Shown one piece after another: positions 9,501 through 17,366 of a stretch of DNA of 64,000 nt. Each line of letters starts with the position of its first letter. Within the stretch, counting starts at the first letter, position 1. The DNA is taken from positions 700,209 through 764,208 of the forward strand of contig RPFO01002078.1 in the NCBI GenBank assembly GCA_009746045.1. The letters are read 5' to 3'. The DNA is from Mesostigma viride. Lineage: Eukaryota; Streptophyta; Mesostigmatophyceae; Mesostigmatales; Mesostigmataceae. The notes under the pieces were generated by a model. The model was not told where the DNA came from, made no database searches, and saw only the letters and a program-made list of their open reading frames with translations. A program made the translations under genes and the position numbers.

Positions 9501-10061
9501 CTGCGAGTCGGGGTCAAGAAAATGCTCTCGGATGTAATACCCAAACCCTTTGATAAAATCCTGTCGTTGATCCCCGTTCTTCAGGAAGAGTCCGCCGACG
9601 ACGATGTGATTCGACAGTTTAAGCATGCCGTCTTTCACTCCGTCGGACACGGATGTGTGGTAGGTGAACTTATCCGGGTCAACGCCCTCCAGTACGTCGA
9701 GAACATACGCCTCCAAAAGGCACGTAAACGCGGCGACAAGATCCGGTTTAACGTCGCCTATCGGTATCTCGTCGTCGAGGTCAAAATATGCCTTCGACAC
9801 ATGATCCGGGCGAATGATTTCGTACACTGTCCTGGTCTTCGGATCCTTTGAACATTGTTTCATGAGGTCTTTGAAATCGTCGAGATCCTTGCAATGAGTG
9901 AACACTTTCGGCCCCTTGGCGATGTCTCTGGCTACCAGATACTTGTGGCCGCACTGGTCCGCGCTCTCCTTGCAGACATCCTTCGAGTTGCCGCCCCCCC
10001 ACCACTTGCGGCCATACAGGTGCGTGATGTATACTTTGCTAGTGTCGAGTGCAGTCGTCAT
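6573..10061 (-). CDS. PLV primase-helicase (archaeo-eukaryotic primase fused to SF2-type helicase), about 1162 aa
   Basis: The N-terminal part (to about residue 250) has the herpes/NCLDV-type primase signature YEIIRP....KAYFDLDDE, where the paired acidic residues are the likely catalytic metal ligands. A Cys/His cluster near 370-400 (CLVCKRKHDSPGHG..CFH) looks like a zinc-binding knot. The helicase follows: Walker A GMGTGKS near 465, Walker B VLVLDEVSN near 580, SDAYIT, YSPTISVGVSY near 755, and a motif VI-like QMYRVRQLREGK near 790, resembling herpesvirus origin-binding-protein helicases. It would prime and unwind viral DNA during replication. I choose the ATG at 10061 because a TATA lies 16-19 nt upstream, as before other genes of this virus; an in-frame upstream start at 10115 would add 18 residues. 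Confidence 0.88.
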   Translation of the reverse strand: MTTALDTSKVYITHLYGRKWWGGGNSKDVCKESADQCGHKYLVARDIAKGPKVFTHCKDLDDFKDLMKQCSKDPKTRTVYEIIRPDHVSKAYFDLDDEIPIGDVKPDLVAAFTCLLEAYVLDVLEGVDPDKFTYHTSVSDGVKDGMLKLSNHIVVGGLFLKNGDQRQDFIKGFGYYIREHFLDPDSQLRDAAAELVSREKGRPYCAANILDMKRNPEKYKTRLSLKLALDETVYSDYRCFRCIGMHKFGEKDPSRTLRILDGSQDIEKHLINIYDETDMTGAQYPKFQDGWVAPQMEGVGKKRESPIRGGARRSSPLKKTRVDTSCVTRTMEAMAKAIPGVFPKSVERFGPDSHGEFFYITKFSLHPEIPCLVCKRKHDSPGHGAKVIEYADGRVAVGCFHQDAGDATVQIADRFEYISESVEFTQVYCEDKVRHFDISTISHAISSNEKHTYIIESGMGTGKSEAIRALEKAIVAKNGDARIVNIFANISLSRQEEFYLNKGILSETLMDRAAEYMELVGQGGGFRHYLRKCKLKKDSNGWLITDPRVLIVINSILRLSCHRSDVLVLDEVSNVFSAFSNSLIKNRGDVLRMFTEMIRDAKILIASDAYITAGVVDFIRHFRPSENFHVIKNTYVRPTNRELEWVDIVSEKRKEAAWIDRGVRPCREGLIQGKKVILMASEAEKTIDRIMEPLKDVLVGKNVKVYTAKTPKADLELGANEAWKDVDFLVYSPTISVGVSYTLPTFDIMVCMLRNGVGRPQYTTSVQQMYRVRQLREGKMYVFYLDSTTTKSRPPYRFADIKARTREERDRLFMLMKGHKKSVIKGWGEDYERIFGDKSPIYNLCCRNLEELGVSRSYYKERTIEMLKTRYGVKIVGDVPPEDSTKAPKLTKKMKETHKWYIMSEEEYKELERRKADREFLSAKESKLIDIYELCHKAYKIPRHLIDDDLAYWLAEEENRDKYTAREQYSRVTELGWGDTVKDVEERARESADVFVLMANKKSAALNKLAVTRELLRGSGIMEFCLDGGSAESMTLPRDKVLEVVNRADKEYIYKLGPRFRSVFDYRRNSKDDPGCLSFDKCVGVLEKILKTSLDIDVECIEGEGKGKAPGVEISKAEMLNFLDRYKPEWLGGQREIADSAKSVREFYKTSKLQDGYQFLSK

Positions 10062-10195
10062 GATCGAATGTGTGTATACTCTATGCTTAGATTTTATTTT
10101 CTGGGTTGGACTCAAGAAGGAATTTTCTGGTTTGAAGTTGGATTTTTATTGATCAATAAACAATTAGTCATTCTCAATACTCAAAAAACCCGAGA

Positions 10196-10217
10196 CCTTT
10201 ATACTTTAGTATAAAGG
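10196..10217. promoter_or_regulatory. 22-nt perfect palindrome with TATAAA on both strands
   Basis: cctttatact is followed by its exact reverse complement. It lies between the stop of the recombinase gene (10249) and the start of the leftward primase-helicase gene. It could be a promoter or operator for the latter. AATAAA and TTTATT words nearby (10125-10165) may serve 3' end formation. Confidence 0.45.
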
Positions 10218-10248
10218 GGTGACAATCTATTTTCGACAAATGAGCGAA

Positions 10249-11529
10249 TCAATCATTCCTCATTCTCTCATATTGGATCTGAACGTTGATCGAGTGCGCC
10301 ATCATTTTGGCAAACCGCTTCCTCGCCGCCATGCCCGCATTCCTGACGAATTGGGTCACGAAAGCCTGGCGAGCGTTGTCGACGCCGTGGAAATGTTTGC
10401 GGAAGATCGCTCCGAATGTTTCGACCGACATCGGGCCTTTTTTGCCCCGTGAAGGCACGAACAAGTAAGGCCTGTCTTTCCGTAAGTCGAGCGCTTCTCG
10501 CAACGTTTTCAGATTCTTGGATACTACAAAATCTATCGGCCCGAGGACGGGCGCGGTCTTGTGGGCGTTGATGATGAACCTGTACTCTTTTGGGATGTAG
10601 CCGTTCTCGGTCTTTCCCAATTCTTTCGCCGATTTCACAATCCGGGCGTCGTGGTAGTCGAGCCTGACAGGTGGCAGTTCTTCGCCGGAAAAGTAGAGGA
10701 GGCCGATGAGCGCCTTGTCGCTCTCCAAGCCCTCTTTGACGGCCTTATCTCGCAACTCGACGAGCTCGGGCCATGGGTGGGCTGGTGGCTTGTTTTCGCT
10801 CACGAATTCCGCGTTGGCCTCGAGACCTTCCTGGGACGTCGCCATGTCCTCCACATAGGCCTCGCGCACGTCTTGCGGGATCCTTTTGCCGGCATCCATC
10901 TGGTTATCGATCGAGTTGATCGATGAGAAAAGGTCCTTGGCGTTCGTCTTCTTGGTGATGGCGCGGTCCTTCTTGCCGCCCCTCTCGGAAGGCTCAGACA
11001 GGGCGTCTACGGCCTCGCGCACTTTCTTGGTGTCGAGGAGGGGCGTCACAGGTTTGGCACCGTCTTTGTCTGGTTCGTATCCTAGATGCCTGAGGATTTT
11101 TGTCAACCGCGCGAGGTATGTCTTCCCAGAACCCCTCGAAATCTGCCCCTTGGCCCTCTGCGCCCTCTTCCTTCCCGCCCCCTCAGCGGGGCTTAGCGTC
11201 TCCGGCAAATTCGCGACCATGTTCTTGGCGTCGTCCAAAGACCAAAGGGTGGGGTGTGCCGATGTCTTCTTAGGTGGCGCGGGCTTTGAAGGTGCTTCCT
11301 GGGGTTTGCACTCCTTTTCTGGTAGGCCGACGACTGCTCGCACCTCGTTGACCTCCTTGCAATCTGTCCCGTGGTTCTCCAGCCACTTCTCGGTGGGTGT
11401 CCACTGGTCCTTCTTGGCCATCGCTCTCATTCGCTGTAGGGCGGCCTTCTCTGGGTGTTTGAGCCGGTAGCGGGCCTGCGCTTCCCGGCGTTGGCGGAGT
11501 TCTTCCGCGGACCTGACGACTTTGACCAT
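10249..11529 (-). CDS. Tyrosine recombinase/integrase, 426 aa
   Basis: The N-terminal 130 residues are basic and Pro/Lys-rich. A helical SAM-like DNA-binding region follows (about 135-240), then the catalytic domain (about 260-426). The first catalytic Arg lies in GEELPPVRLDYHD, which resembles the PPRR.DY box of Crypton and PLV recombinases. The second is in DNARQAFVTQF, and the His and nucleophilic Tyr in MAHSINVQIQYER near the C-terminus. It is the likely integrase, acting on the virus ends. TATA lies about 13 nt upstream of the ATG on the minus strand. Substitutions in box II (Gln where His is usual) are worth noting. Confidence 0.82.
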   Translation of the reverse strand: MVKVVRSAEELRQRREAQARYRLKHPEKAALQRMRAMAKKDQWTPTEKWLENHGTDCKEVNEVRAVVGLPEKECKPQEAPSKPAPPKKTSAHPTLWSLDDAKNMVANLPETLSPAEGAGRKRAQRAKGQISRGSGKTYLARLTKILRHLGYEPDKDGAKPVTPLLDTKKVREAVDALSEPSERGGKKDRAITKKTNAKDLFSSINSIDNQMDAGKRIPQDVREAYVEDMATSQEGLEANAEFVSENKPPAHPWPELVELRDKAVKEGLESDKALIGLLYFSGEELPPVRLDYHDARIVKSAKELGKTENGYIPKEYRFIINAHKTAPVLGPIDFVVSKNLKTLREALDLRKDRPYLFVPSRGKKGPMSVETFGAIFRKHFHGVDNARQAFVTQFVRNAGMAARKRFAKMMAHSINVQIQYERMRND

Positions 11530-11611
11530 GGAGGGTACTTATACCTATACTTGAGAAAAAAAATTTGGACGTGTAAACTCACCATCGATTTTTTGCTTGT
11601 TTTAGAGAAGC

Positions 11612-11735
11612 CCCAAAAGTTTCGAAAGTTTCGAAAAGTTTCGAAAAGTTCGAAAAGTTCGAAAAGTTTTGTAAAGTTTGAAAATTTTCGAAAAGTTTGA
11701 AAAGTTTTAAAAGTTTCGGGAAGTTTTTTGAAAAG
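11612..11735. repeat. GAAAAGTTT short tandem repeat array 1
   Basis: About a dozen units of 9-10 nt built on gaaaagttt and tttcgaaaag. It lies in the large intergenic gap between the recombinase and AT-hook genes. Confidence 0.85.
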
Positions 11736-11956
11736 TTTTTTGGGGGTGCTCGGTCCTCTGTGTATACACTAGATTTTTTTCTTTGGGAGTTGTGCTTTTT
11801 TTGTTGATCGGGAGGCCTTCACAGCGAATTTTGGTTGTATAAAAATGCCTATTCAAGGCATGAACATATACAATTCCGTTTTTTCTAAAAAAACACAAGT
11901 CCTAAAAATGACAGAATCTTGACAGAATCTTCCTTCAGTGCGATTTGTGTTTGCTT
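11736..11956. other. Spacer between the two GAAAAGTTT arrays
   Basis: About 220 nt of A/T-rich unique sequence with no supported ORF. It contains gacagaatcttgacagaatc, a 10-nt direct repeat, at about 11909-11930. Confidence 0.5.
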
Positions 11957-12107
11957 CAATTTCGAAAAGTTTCGAAAAGTTTTGAAAAGTTTTGAAAAGT
12001 TTCGAAAAGTTTGAAAAGTTTCGAAAAGTTTGAAAAGTTTCGAAAAGTTTGAAAAGTTTTGAAAAGTTTTGAAAAGTTTTGAAAAGTTTTGAAAAGTTTT
12101 GAAAAGT
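11957..12107. repeat. GAAAAGTTT short tandem repeat array 2
   Basis: About fifteen units on the same gaaaagttt theme as array 1 and in the same orientation. It ends at the stop codon of the AT-hook gene. Confidence 0.85.
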
Positions 12108-12625
12108 TACTCGACCCCCGATTTTGCCTTCTTAGGCCTCCCCCAAGGCTTGGAAAGACCTGTTTCGGGGTCGATATTATGAGTCCTCGGCTTTGTGTCC
12201 TTCGACCCCGGGGGCCTACCACGCTTCTTGGGGCTCCGAGGGATGACTTCCTTTTTGATTTTCGGGGGGCGAGGGGCCTTGGGCGGAGGGGGAGGGTTGC
12301 GGGGTTTGCGTTTCATGGCGATGATGTGCATCAACTTTTGGCGGCACTCGTGGCCTATCCCGGTATGCGTGGGGGGCAGCTCACCGTCGTACCCACACCC
12401 TCGCACAAACGCCGCCATCCTCTCATGAACCTTCGGTGCTATTCTGGCGCCGGTCAGGTAGCGCACGAGTGTGGCCAGGTTGAGCACTAGGTCCCGGCGG
12501 TCCGAACTGCCACGGTAGGAGTTGTTATTCACCTTGAGCCCCGCGCAATTGTGAGTGGCTGGGTCTGGGAGACTAGATTGTGGGGAGGGCGTAATGGGCT
12601 GAGAAAATGCCTGCTTCAAGTCCAT
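12107..12625 (-). CDS. AT-hook DNA-binding protein, 172 aa
   Basis: The C-terminal third is Pro/Lys/Arg-rich and holds two AT-hook cores: KKRGRPPGSK near residue 135 and KPWGRPKKAK near 160. The N-terminal half looks globular (LVLNLATLVRYLTGARIAPKV). AT-hooks bind the minor groove of AT-rich DNA. The gene ends at the AT-rich repeat array, which is a possible binding target (inference). TATA lies about 10 nt upstream of the ATG. It may organise viral DNA or act in replication or transcription; the family is not recognised. Confidence 0.7.
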   Translation of the reverse strand: MDLKQAFSQPITPSPQSSLPDPATHNCAGLKVNNNSYRGSSDRRDLVLNLATLVRYLTGARIAPKVHERMAAFVRGCGYDGELPPTHTGIGHECRQKLMHIIAMKRKPRNPPPPPKAPRPPKIKKEVIPRSPKKRGRPPGSKDTKPRTHNIDPETGLSKPWGRPKKAKSGVE

Positions 12626-12653
12626 CGCGAGTGTATAGTAATAAGAATAGATT

Positions 12654-13538
12654 TTATTTTTTCAGGACCAAGTAGGTATCAAAGTTTTTCCTATAGCGTT
12701 TCGAGTCGTCTGGTTCGTCGTTGTCGACCGCGAGGAAGTCGTGTGGGCTGTTTTGGGTGGCGTACTCCCACAGTGCCAGGAAGTCCTCTGGTGACGTGTG
12801 ACCCGCCGATTCTTCTGCGATCTGTCGCGAGGCCCGCCGGTCCTTGGTGCGGAAGAGCACGAGGAACGAGACGTTGGCGCGGACGGACCTCGGAACTCCC
12901 GCGCTCGTGAATGACTGGTTGACGAAGACCATGGACGTTAACAGGTGCCGGTGTTTGAATGCAAAGGACGACACGGGACCTTTCGAGTCCGCCCGGTAGA
13001 GCTTTGACCCCGCCATGTCGTCGATGAGGATGATCGAGGAGGGAGGCCCGTACTGGAACCGCGTCTCGGGCTCTTTGAACTGAAGCCTGTCGAGGGTCAA
13101 AAACATGTTGAGGTCCATGTCTTCTTCGGTCTTCTGGCCGTCTAAGAACTCCTTCTTGAACTTTTCCCACACCTTCAAGTCCCGCTGGTACTCCTCGTAT
13201 TCCGTGAGGTCTTTCTTGATGTCCGCCACCATCTGGTTGAAGCTGTCGTCCGTGTACGTCTCCATACTCATGGCGGGCGTCGGAAGGAGCTTGTACTTCG
13301 GCTCGGTCGTGGCGGACCCCGAGATCAGGTACAGTTTGTCGAAAGAGTGCGCGTCGAAGTACGCCTTGACCATGTTGATGGCCGCCGTCGTCTTCCCGGT
13401 CCCTCGCATGCCCACAAAAGAGGCGATAAAGTGCAGCCTTGGCGCGTTGGATGGGACCTGGCGGGTCTTGGCGTATTTCAGCTTGAGGTCCTTGTTGGCG
13501 AGCGGCGTCTCGATGTGGATGCTCTCGATTTCTGGCAT
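12654..13538 (-). CDS. Genome-packaging ATPase (FtsK/HerA, A32-like), 294 aa
   Basis: Walker A is GMRGTGKTT near residue 45, after a hydrophobic strand (HFIASFV). Walker B is SSIILIDDMAG near 165. The later VFVNQSF near 205 fits the sensor segment of A32-like ATPases, and RANVSFLVLFRT follows. Length and layout fit PLV, Polinton and virophage packaging ATPases, which pump DNA into preformed capsids. It sits between the AT-hook and coiled-coil genes on the same strand with short gaps, suggesting a leftward block. Confidence 0.9.
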   Translation of the reverse strand: MPEIESIHIETPLANKDLKLKYAKTRQVPSNAPRLHFIASFVGMRGTGKTTAAINMVKAYFDAHSFDKLYLISGSATTEPKYKLLPTPAMSMETYTDDSFNQMVADIKKDLTEYEEYQRDLKVWEKFKKEFLDGQKTEEDMDLNMFLTLDRLQFKEPETRFQYGPPSSIILIDDMAGSKLYRADSKGPVSSFAFKHRHLLTSMVFVNQSFTSAGVPRSVRANVSFLVLFRTKDRRASRQIAEESAGHTSPEDFLALWEYATQNSPHDFLAVDNDEPDDSKRYRKNFDTYLVLKK

Positions 13539-13558
13539 TTATTAGAAGGCAGAGATTT

Positions 13559-14116
13559 TTAGTCGTCGTTGAGCGAGGCCAGCAGGGATGCCCGGATAGC
13601 CAGCATCCTTTGCTCGTAAGGCGTGAGAGTCGGCGCGGTCTTCACGGCAGGCGGAGGGGCTTTCGGTTTGGCGGCCTGTTCGCGCTCCTCCTGCTCGACC
13701 TCGTACTTTGGCTTCTTCCCGCGGCGGGGTCGAGGGGTGTCCGTCGGAGTCTCGGCGACCTCCTCGGCGGCCAACAGTCGTTCTATCCGGAACTTGTTTC
13801 GCTTCTCCTCCAGCTCGAGCTCGACCAGTCTCTGCCGCTGGAGTTCGAGTTCCTTCTCAAGGACCTTGCGCTTGGTGATCTCGGCCTCGCGCTCCTCCTG
13901 GCGCTTCTTGGCGCGCTCCTCGTTCCTCTTCTGGTGGTACGGCCGCATCTTGTCCCTGAGGGCCTGCTTCTGCTCCTCGGAGAGTTGTGCGCCCTTCTTG
14001 TACTTCACGGCCTTGCTAACCTCCTCGGTCTTTACGGGCTCCTGGGGTGCTGTCGATTCCGCGTCGGCGGCGGCGGGGCTCGTTGGCGAATCTGGGGCGT
14101 CTGGGACTGGGTTCAT
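13559..14116 (-). CDS. Charged coiled-coil protein, 185 aa
   Basis: The N-terminus is Pro/Ala-rich (MNPVPDAPDSPTSPAAADAE). Residues about 50-125 are a long charged helix rich in Glu, Lys, Arg and Gln (KRNEERAKKRQEEREAEITK) with heptad-like leucines, so a coiled coil is likely. The tail is basic (RPRRGKKPKYE). I choose the ATG at 14116 because TATA lies 7-10 nt upstream of it; the frame stays open further up. Head-to-head with the fibre-like gene, 39 nt apart. Function unknown; scaffolding or DNA-binding are possibilities. Confidence 0.65.
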   Translation of the reverse strand: MNPVPDAPDSPTSPAAADAESTAPQEPVKTEEVSKAVKYKKGAQLSEEQKQALRDKMRPYHQKRNEERAKKRQEEREAEITKRKVLEKELELQRQRLVELELEEKRNKFRIERLLAAEEVAETPTDTPRPRRGKKPKYEVEQEEREQAAKPKAPPPAVKTAPTLTPYEQRMLAIRASLLASLNDD

Positions 14117-14155
14117 TGGCGCTATAGTTAATGTCTTAGATAATATTAGAACAAC
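14117..14155. promoter_or_regulatory. Divergent promoter region
   Basis: Only 39 nt separate the leftward coiled-coil gene from the rightward fibre-like gene. It contains TATA near 14123 and an AT-rich ataatatt nearer the rightward start. It marks the switch between the two transcription blocks. Confidence 0.5.
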
Positions 14156-16567
14156 ATGGTCGTGGTTAGCGGGAATCCTGCCAATTATAACCTGAGCACA
14201 GGGCTCGGAGAGGACACGGTGGACGAGCGAATTGCGGACCTCGAGAGCGATCTCCAGTCCCTTCAGCTGCAGGTCCATCCCTTCGACTCGCACATCACCG
14301 TTAACGGGGTCCGCTACGTATACCCGAGCGCCCCGACGCGAGTGAGACTGGGCGACAACTACAGCGAATGGACGGCCGTCACGACAGGCGAGACAAGCGG
14401 GATGTTAGAGGTCGACGGGGGCATCGTCGCAGATTGGATTCGGATTTCCTCTTTGCGACTGCTCGACCAATACGCGACAATTTCCGAGATCGTCGCAGAC
14501 CGAATATTGACGCGCGATCAGATCGACTGGCTATTTGATAGGCACAGTGTTGGATACACCACATTGCCCAGCCCTAGCGCCATGTTCACGATCCAATACG
14601 AGAACGGCACCTTGTCTGCCCCTGGAACTACGTTCACGATCACAAACAATCAGGATATCCGCATACTTCTTCCCTACACGGTCACGGGAGGAGACAGCGA
14701 CGGGAAATGCACGTACCAAGTCCAGGTTCTTGGGGCTTTGGATCCGATCAACGCAAGCCAGACTGTAGACGGTCCTCACATGGACGAAATCCATTTTGGA
14801 AGCACCGGTCATGCGTATTTTGGAAAACTGATGAGTTTCTCTCAGGTCGGGTTTGCGACGACTAGGGACCTGAATAGGATGCAGAGACTCTCTAACGGCC
14901 TCCACATCACGCGCACATACGCCCCTCTAACGGCCTGGGACATAGGGCGGATCGACCAGCCGACCGAGAGTTACTGGAGAACGACCGCGCCTTACCAGAC
15001 GTGGGTCGTCGTCGGCGACGGCGGTGTGCCGCCTCTAAAGATAGGGATCAAGAACACAACGCCGTGGGCTTATCAACGGAAACTGCCCATCTCGTGGAAA
15101 GTCGACGATGTCGCGTTAACCGACGCCGCGGGTAGTTTCCAGCTTGACGTGGACGGGGGACTGCGCGGAGAGGACGCGGTTACGTGCGCGTTGACGTCGG
15201 CGGATCATGGGAAACTCGTGTCGGCCGATGTGACGATCTACAATGACGCGACGATGACGACGTCTACTACCCAGCGAAAAATGGCTGTTGTGGGCTTAGT
15301 GAAGACAGACCCGCTCGTCCCAGCGATTCGAACACCCAGCCATTACTTCACGACGACAAGACCGGCGAGGATCGGCGTGCAGATGTACGCAGACCATTCC
15401 ACGGGATGGGGCGACGGCGCGCAGACGCCCGCAAATTACGAGATCGTCGCGGACGGGTCCGTGATCGGATCCGTGACCGGCGCCGGGGTTTGGGACTATC
15501 TTCTGCCACACTCGTCGCAGGAGACGGTCCAAATCACGCCTCGTTTCTCGTGTCCTCGCGACGCCCCGCACTTGACCGGAGAGACCGTGACGGTAAGCGG
15601 ACCGTCCAAGACGTTCCATAGCCTCCTGCATTTCTCGCGAGATCCCGCTACGACTTTGCAGCCGACACACGACAAGTACGAGCTCGTGACCACCCCAGCG
15701 AGTTTTTACGCGCTGGCCGCGAACGATGTCACACCTCCTGAGAAGTGCGTCGTGTTCAGCGACCAGGAAATCGACGGTCCGTTTGTCCTGTGTTTCGAAA
15801 TGATCGTCCCGTCCGGCACCGCATTTGTCTCGCTCTCGGATCACAACGACATAACGGGAAAGTACCACCCCGCTTTCACGGACGGTCACAACTGCTGGAG
15901 GAATCAAGGAGCAGCCGACAACTGGTGGTCGGTTTGTGGGATCAATATCGACAAGACGAACGGGAAGATCGGGCTATATCAAAACCGGAAGATCGCCACT
16001 GAGTATACACTCGACACGACGTGGGCAAGTAAGACGATCTTCTGGATAGCGTTTAGGAGACGGTCCGATGGTTTAATTGATCGATACATCTCCTATTCCG
16101 CTCCCACTGGTCTGAGCAGTATGACTAAGCTAGTGAATTCCGCGGCAGGCATTTTTACAGCCTCGCCGAGCGGGATTGTAGCTCCGTACGCGCCTGGTCA
16201 GGTCAGAATAGTATTCCATCTAGACAGCGCCCAACAGACTATCATCAACTCGTGCGAGGTAGTGGACAACACAACAAATACCGAGTTTGTGTCCATCACA
16301 TCGACGAACCCAACTGGTCTTTATTCGACTTCTGGAGACACGATACGTGTAACACACCGCGGAACTATCGGGTTATACAGTTCGATCATGGGTCGTTACG
16401 CACTCTCTGCACCCGTCCCAGGCGAGCCGAACCTATACTATCGAATCCTTACACTCTCAAAAAGCAACATCGTCCATGCCGTTGTCAAGTTGCCGTCATA
16501 CGACTATGGGAACGTTCCGATGACGTACCAAGTTTCCGTATACGGGATACCATCAAGTTTCGTTTAA
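14156..16567 (+). CDS. Large fibre-like or structural protein, 803 aa
   Basis: A short N-terminal helix (about residues 20-42, DTVDERIADLESDLQSLQLQ) looks like a trimeric coiled-coil stalk. The rest is mostly beta-rich, Thr/Ser/Gly/Asp-rich sequence typical of spike, fibre or lectin-like virion proteins. No catalytic motif is visible. The segment near 510-690 (FVLCFEMIVPSGTAFVSLSD, then GIGLYQ-like strands) could be a jelly-roll carbohydrate-binding domain (inference). It is the first rightward gene. Its stop codon lies in the left arm of the inverted repeat described at 16561, so the element may have set the end of the protein. Confidence 0.7.
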   Translation: MVVVSGNPANYNLSTGLGEDTVDERIADLESDLQSLQLQVHPFDSHITVNGVRYVYPSAPTRVRLGDNYSEWTAVTTGETSGMLEVDGGIVADWIRISSLRLLDQYATISEIVADRILTRDQIDWLFDRHSVGYTTLPSPSAMFTIQYENGTLSAPGTTFTITNNQDIRILLPYTVTGGDSDGKCTYQVQVLGALDPINASQTVDGPHMDEIHFGSTGHAYFGKLMSFSQVGFATTRDLNRMQRLSNGLHITRTYAPLTAWDIGRIDQPTESYWRTTAPYQTWVVVGDGGVPPLKIGIKNTTPWAYQRKLPISWKVDDVALTDAAGSFQLDVDGGLRGEDAVTCALTSADHGKLVSADVTIYNDATMTTSTTQRKMAVVGLVKTDPLVPAIRTPSHYFTTTRPARIGVQMYADHSTGWGDGAQTPANYEIVADGSVIGSVTGAGVWDYLLPHSSQETVQITPRFSCPRDAPHLTGETVTVSGPSKTFHSLLHFSRDPATTLQPTHDKYELVTTPASFYALAANDVTPPEKCVVFSDQEIDGPFVLCFEMIVPSGTAFVSLSDHNDITGKYHPAFTDGHNCWRNQGAADNWWSVCGINIDKTNGKIGLYQNRKIATEYTLDTTWASKTIFWIAFRRRSDGLIDRYISYSAPTGLSSMTKLVNSAAGIFTASPSGIVAPYAPGQVRIVFHLDSAQQTIINSCEVVDNTTNTEFVSITSTNPTGLYSTSGDTIRVTHRGTIGLYSSIMGRYALSAPVPGEPNLYYRILTLSKSNIVHAVVKLPSYDYGNVPMTYQVSVYGIPSSFV

Positions 16568-16671
16568 GTGGCCAGCCGGAGCGGCTGCTTAGGTTTTAGC
16601 GGACAAGTGTTCGAAGCGCGTCATTGGTGAATTACTTGGGAACTTGGGTTTCCCCGCGAAACTCCAACCGC

Positions 16672-16980
16672 ACGTTCAGATTTCCAAATCTCAAGTAAAG
16701 TTCGGCGCAACTTTCTGAACGGGGGCAGTTGACGAGCAGCATTCCTCCGGACGAATGAATTGCGTTCCATACTTGCGCAAAATTTTGAAAGGTAGCTTGC
16801 GTGCAGCCCTACTAAAATTTGCGCGGACGTTCAGATTTCCAAATCTCGGGTAAATTTCGGCGGAACTTTCTGAACGGGGGTAGTTGGCGGGCAGCGTTCC
16901 TCCAGACGAATGAAATGCGTTCCATACTAGCGCAAAATTTTGAAAGGTAGCTTGCGTGCAGCCCTACTAAAATTTGCGCG
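16672..16980. repeat. Two tandem copies of an approximately 155-bp unit
   Basis: Both copies start cgttcagatttccaaatctc or the variant ending tcggg, and end ccctactaaaatttgcgc. Each contains two nested inverted repeats (gttcaga..tctgaac; gcgcaaaatttt..ctaaaatttgcgc). Confidence 0.8.
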
Positions 16981-17163
16981 AAGTGTGGGACTGAAAATTC
17001 GTAACGGAAACTTTTTGGTAGTTGCCGTCACTTCCTCTTGTGCAAACGTGTGGGAGTGAAAATTCGTAACGGAAACTTTTTGGTAGTTGCCGTCACTTCA
17101 TTTTGCGCGAGTGTTGGGCTGAAAATTCGTAACGGAAACTTTTTGGTAGTTGGCGTCACTTCC
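16981..17163. repeat. Three tandem copies of an approximately 65-bp unit
   Basis: The core gaaaattcgtaacggaaact followed by ttttggtagtt and cgtcacttc recurs three times with small differences in the spacer. Confidence 0.8.
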
Positions 17164-17366
17164 TTTGGTTCGACTGAAAATTCGCTGAAATTCGCTGAAT
17201 TCGTACCGTAGCCTAATTTTTAGTACCTCGAAGTGACGGGGCACCTAAAAATTTGCCCACAAGTACACTTGGCAGCGCGCTCACTGGGAAAAATTGTACA
17301 GCCGCTCCGGCGGGCCACTTGAACGAATTGTAATGACCAGATCTCCCACATATTCAAAAATTCACA

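Larger units (their letters stand above)
16561..17314. mobile_element. MITE-like insert with 27-bp terminal inverted repeats
   Basis: The left end (cgtttaagtggccagccgga..) and the right end (reverse complement cgttcaagtggcccgccgga..) match over 27 nt with two mismatches. Inside are two copies of an approximately 155-bp unit and three copies of an approximately 65-bp unit. No ORF is supported. The form fits a non-autonomous DNA transposon, but a virus-own regulatory region is possible since one edge holds a viral stop codon. Confidence 0.6.

Noticed and set aside
10062-10115. Upstream start (10115) of the primase-helicase
   Set aside because: The TATA motif lies between it and the ATG at 10061, at the spacing seen for other viral genes, so the longer start would be upstream of the promoter.
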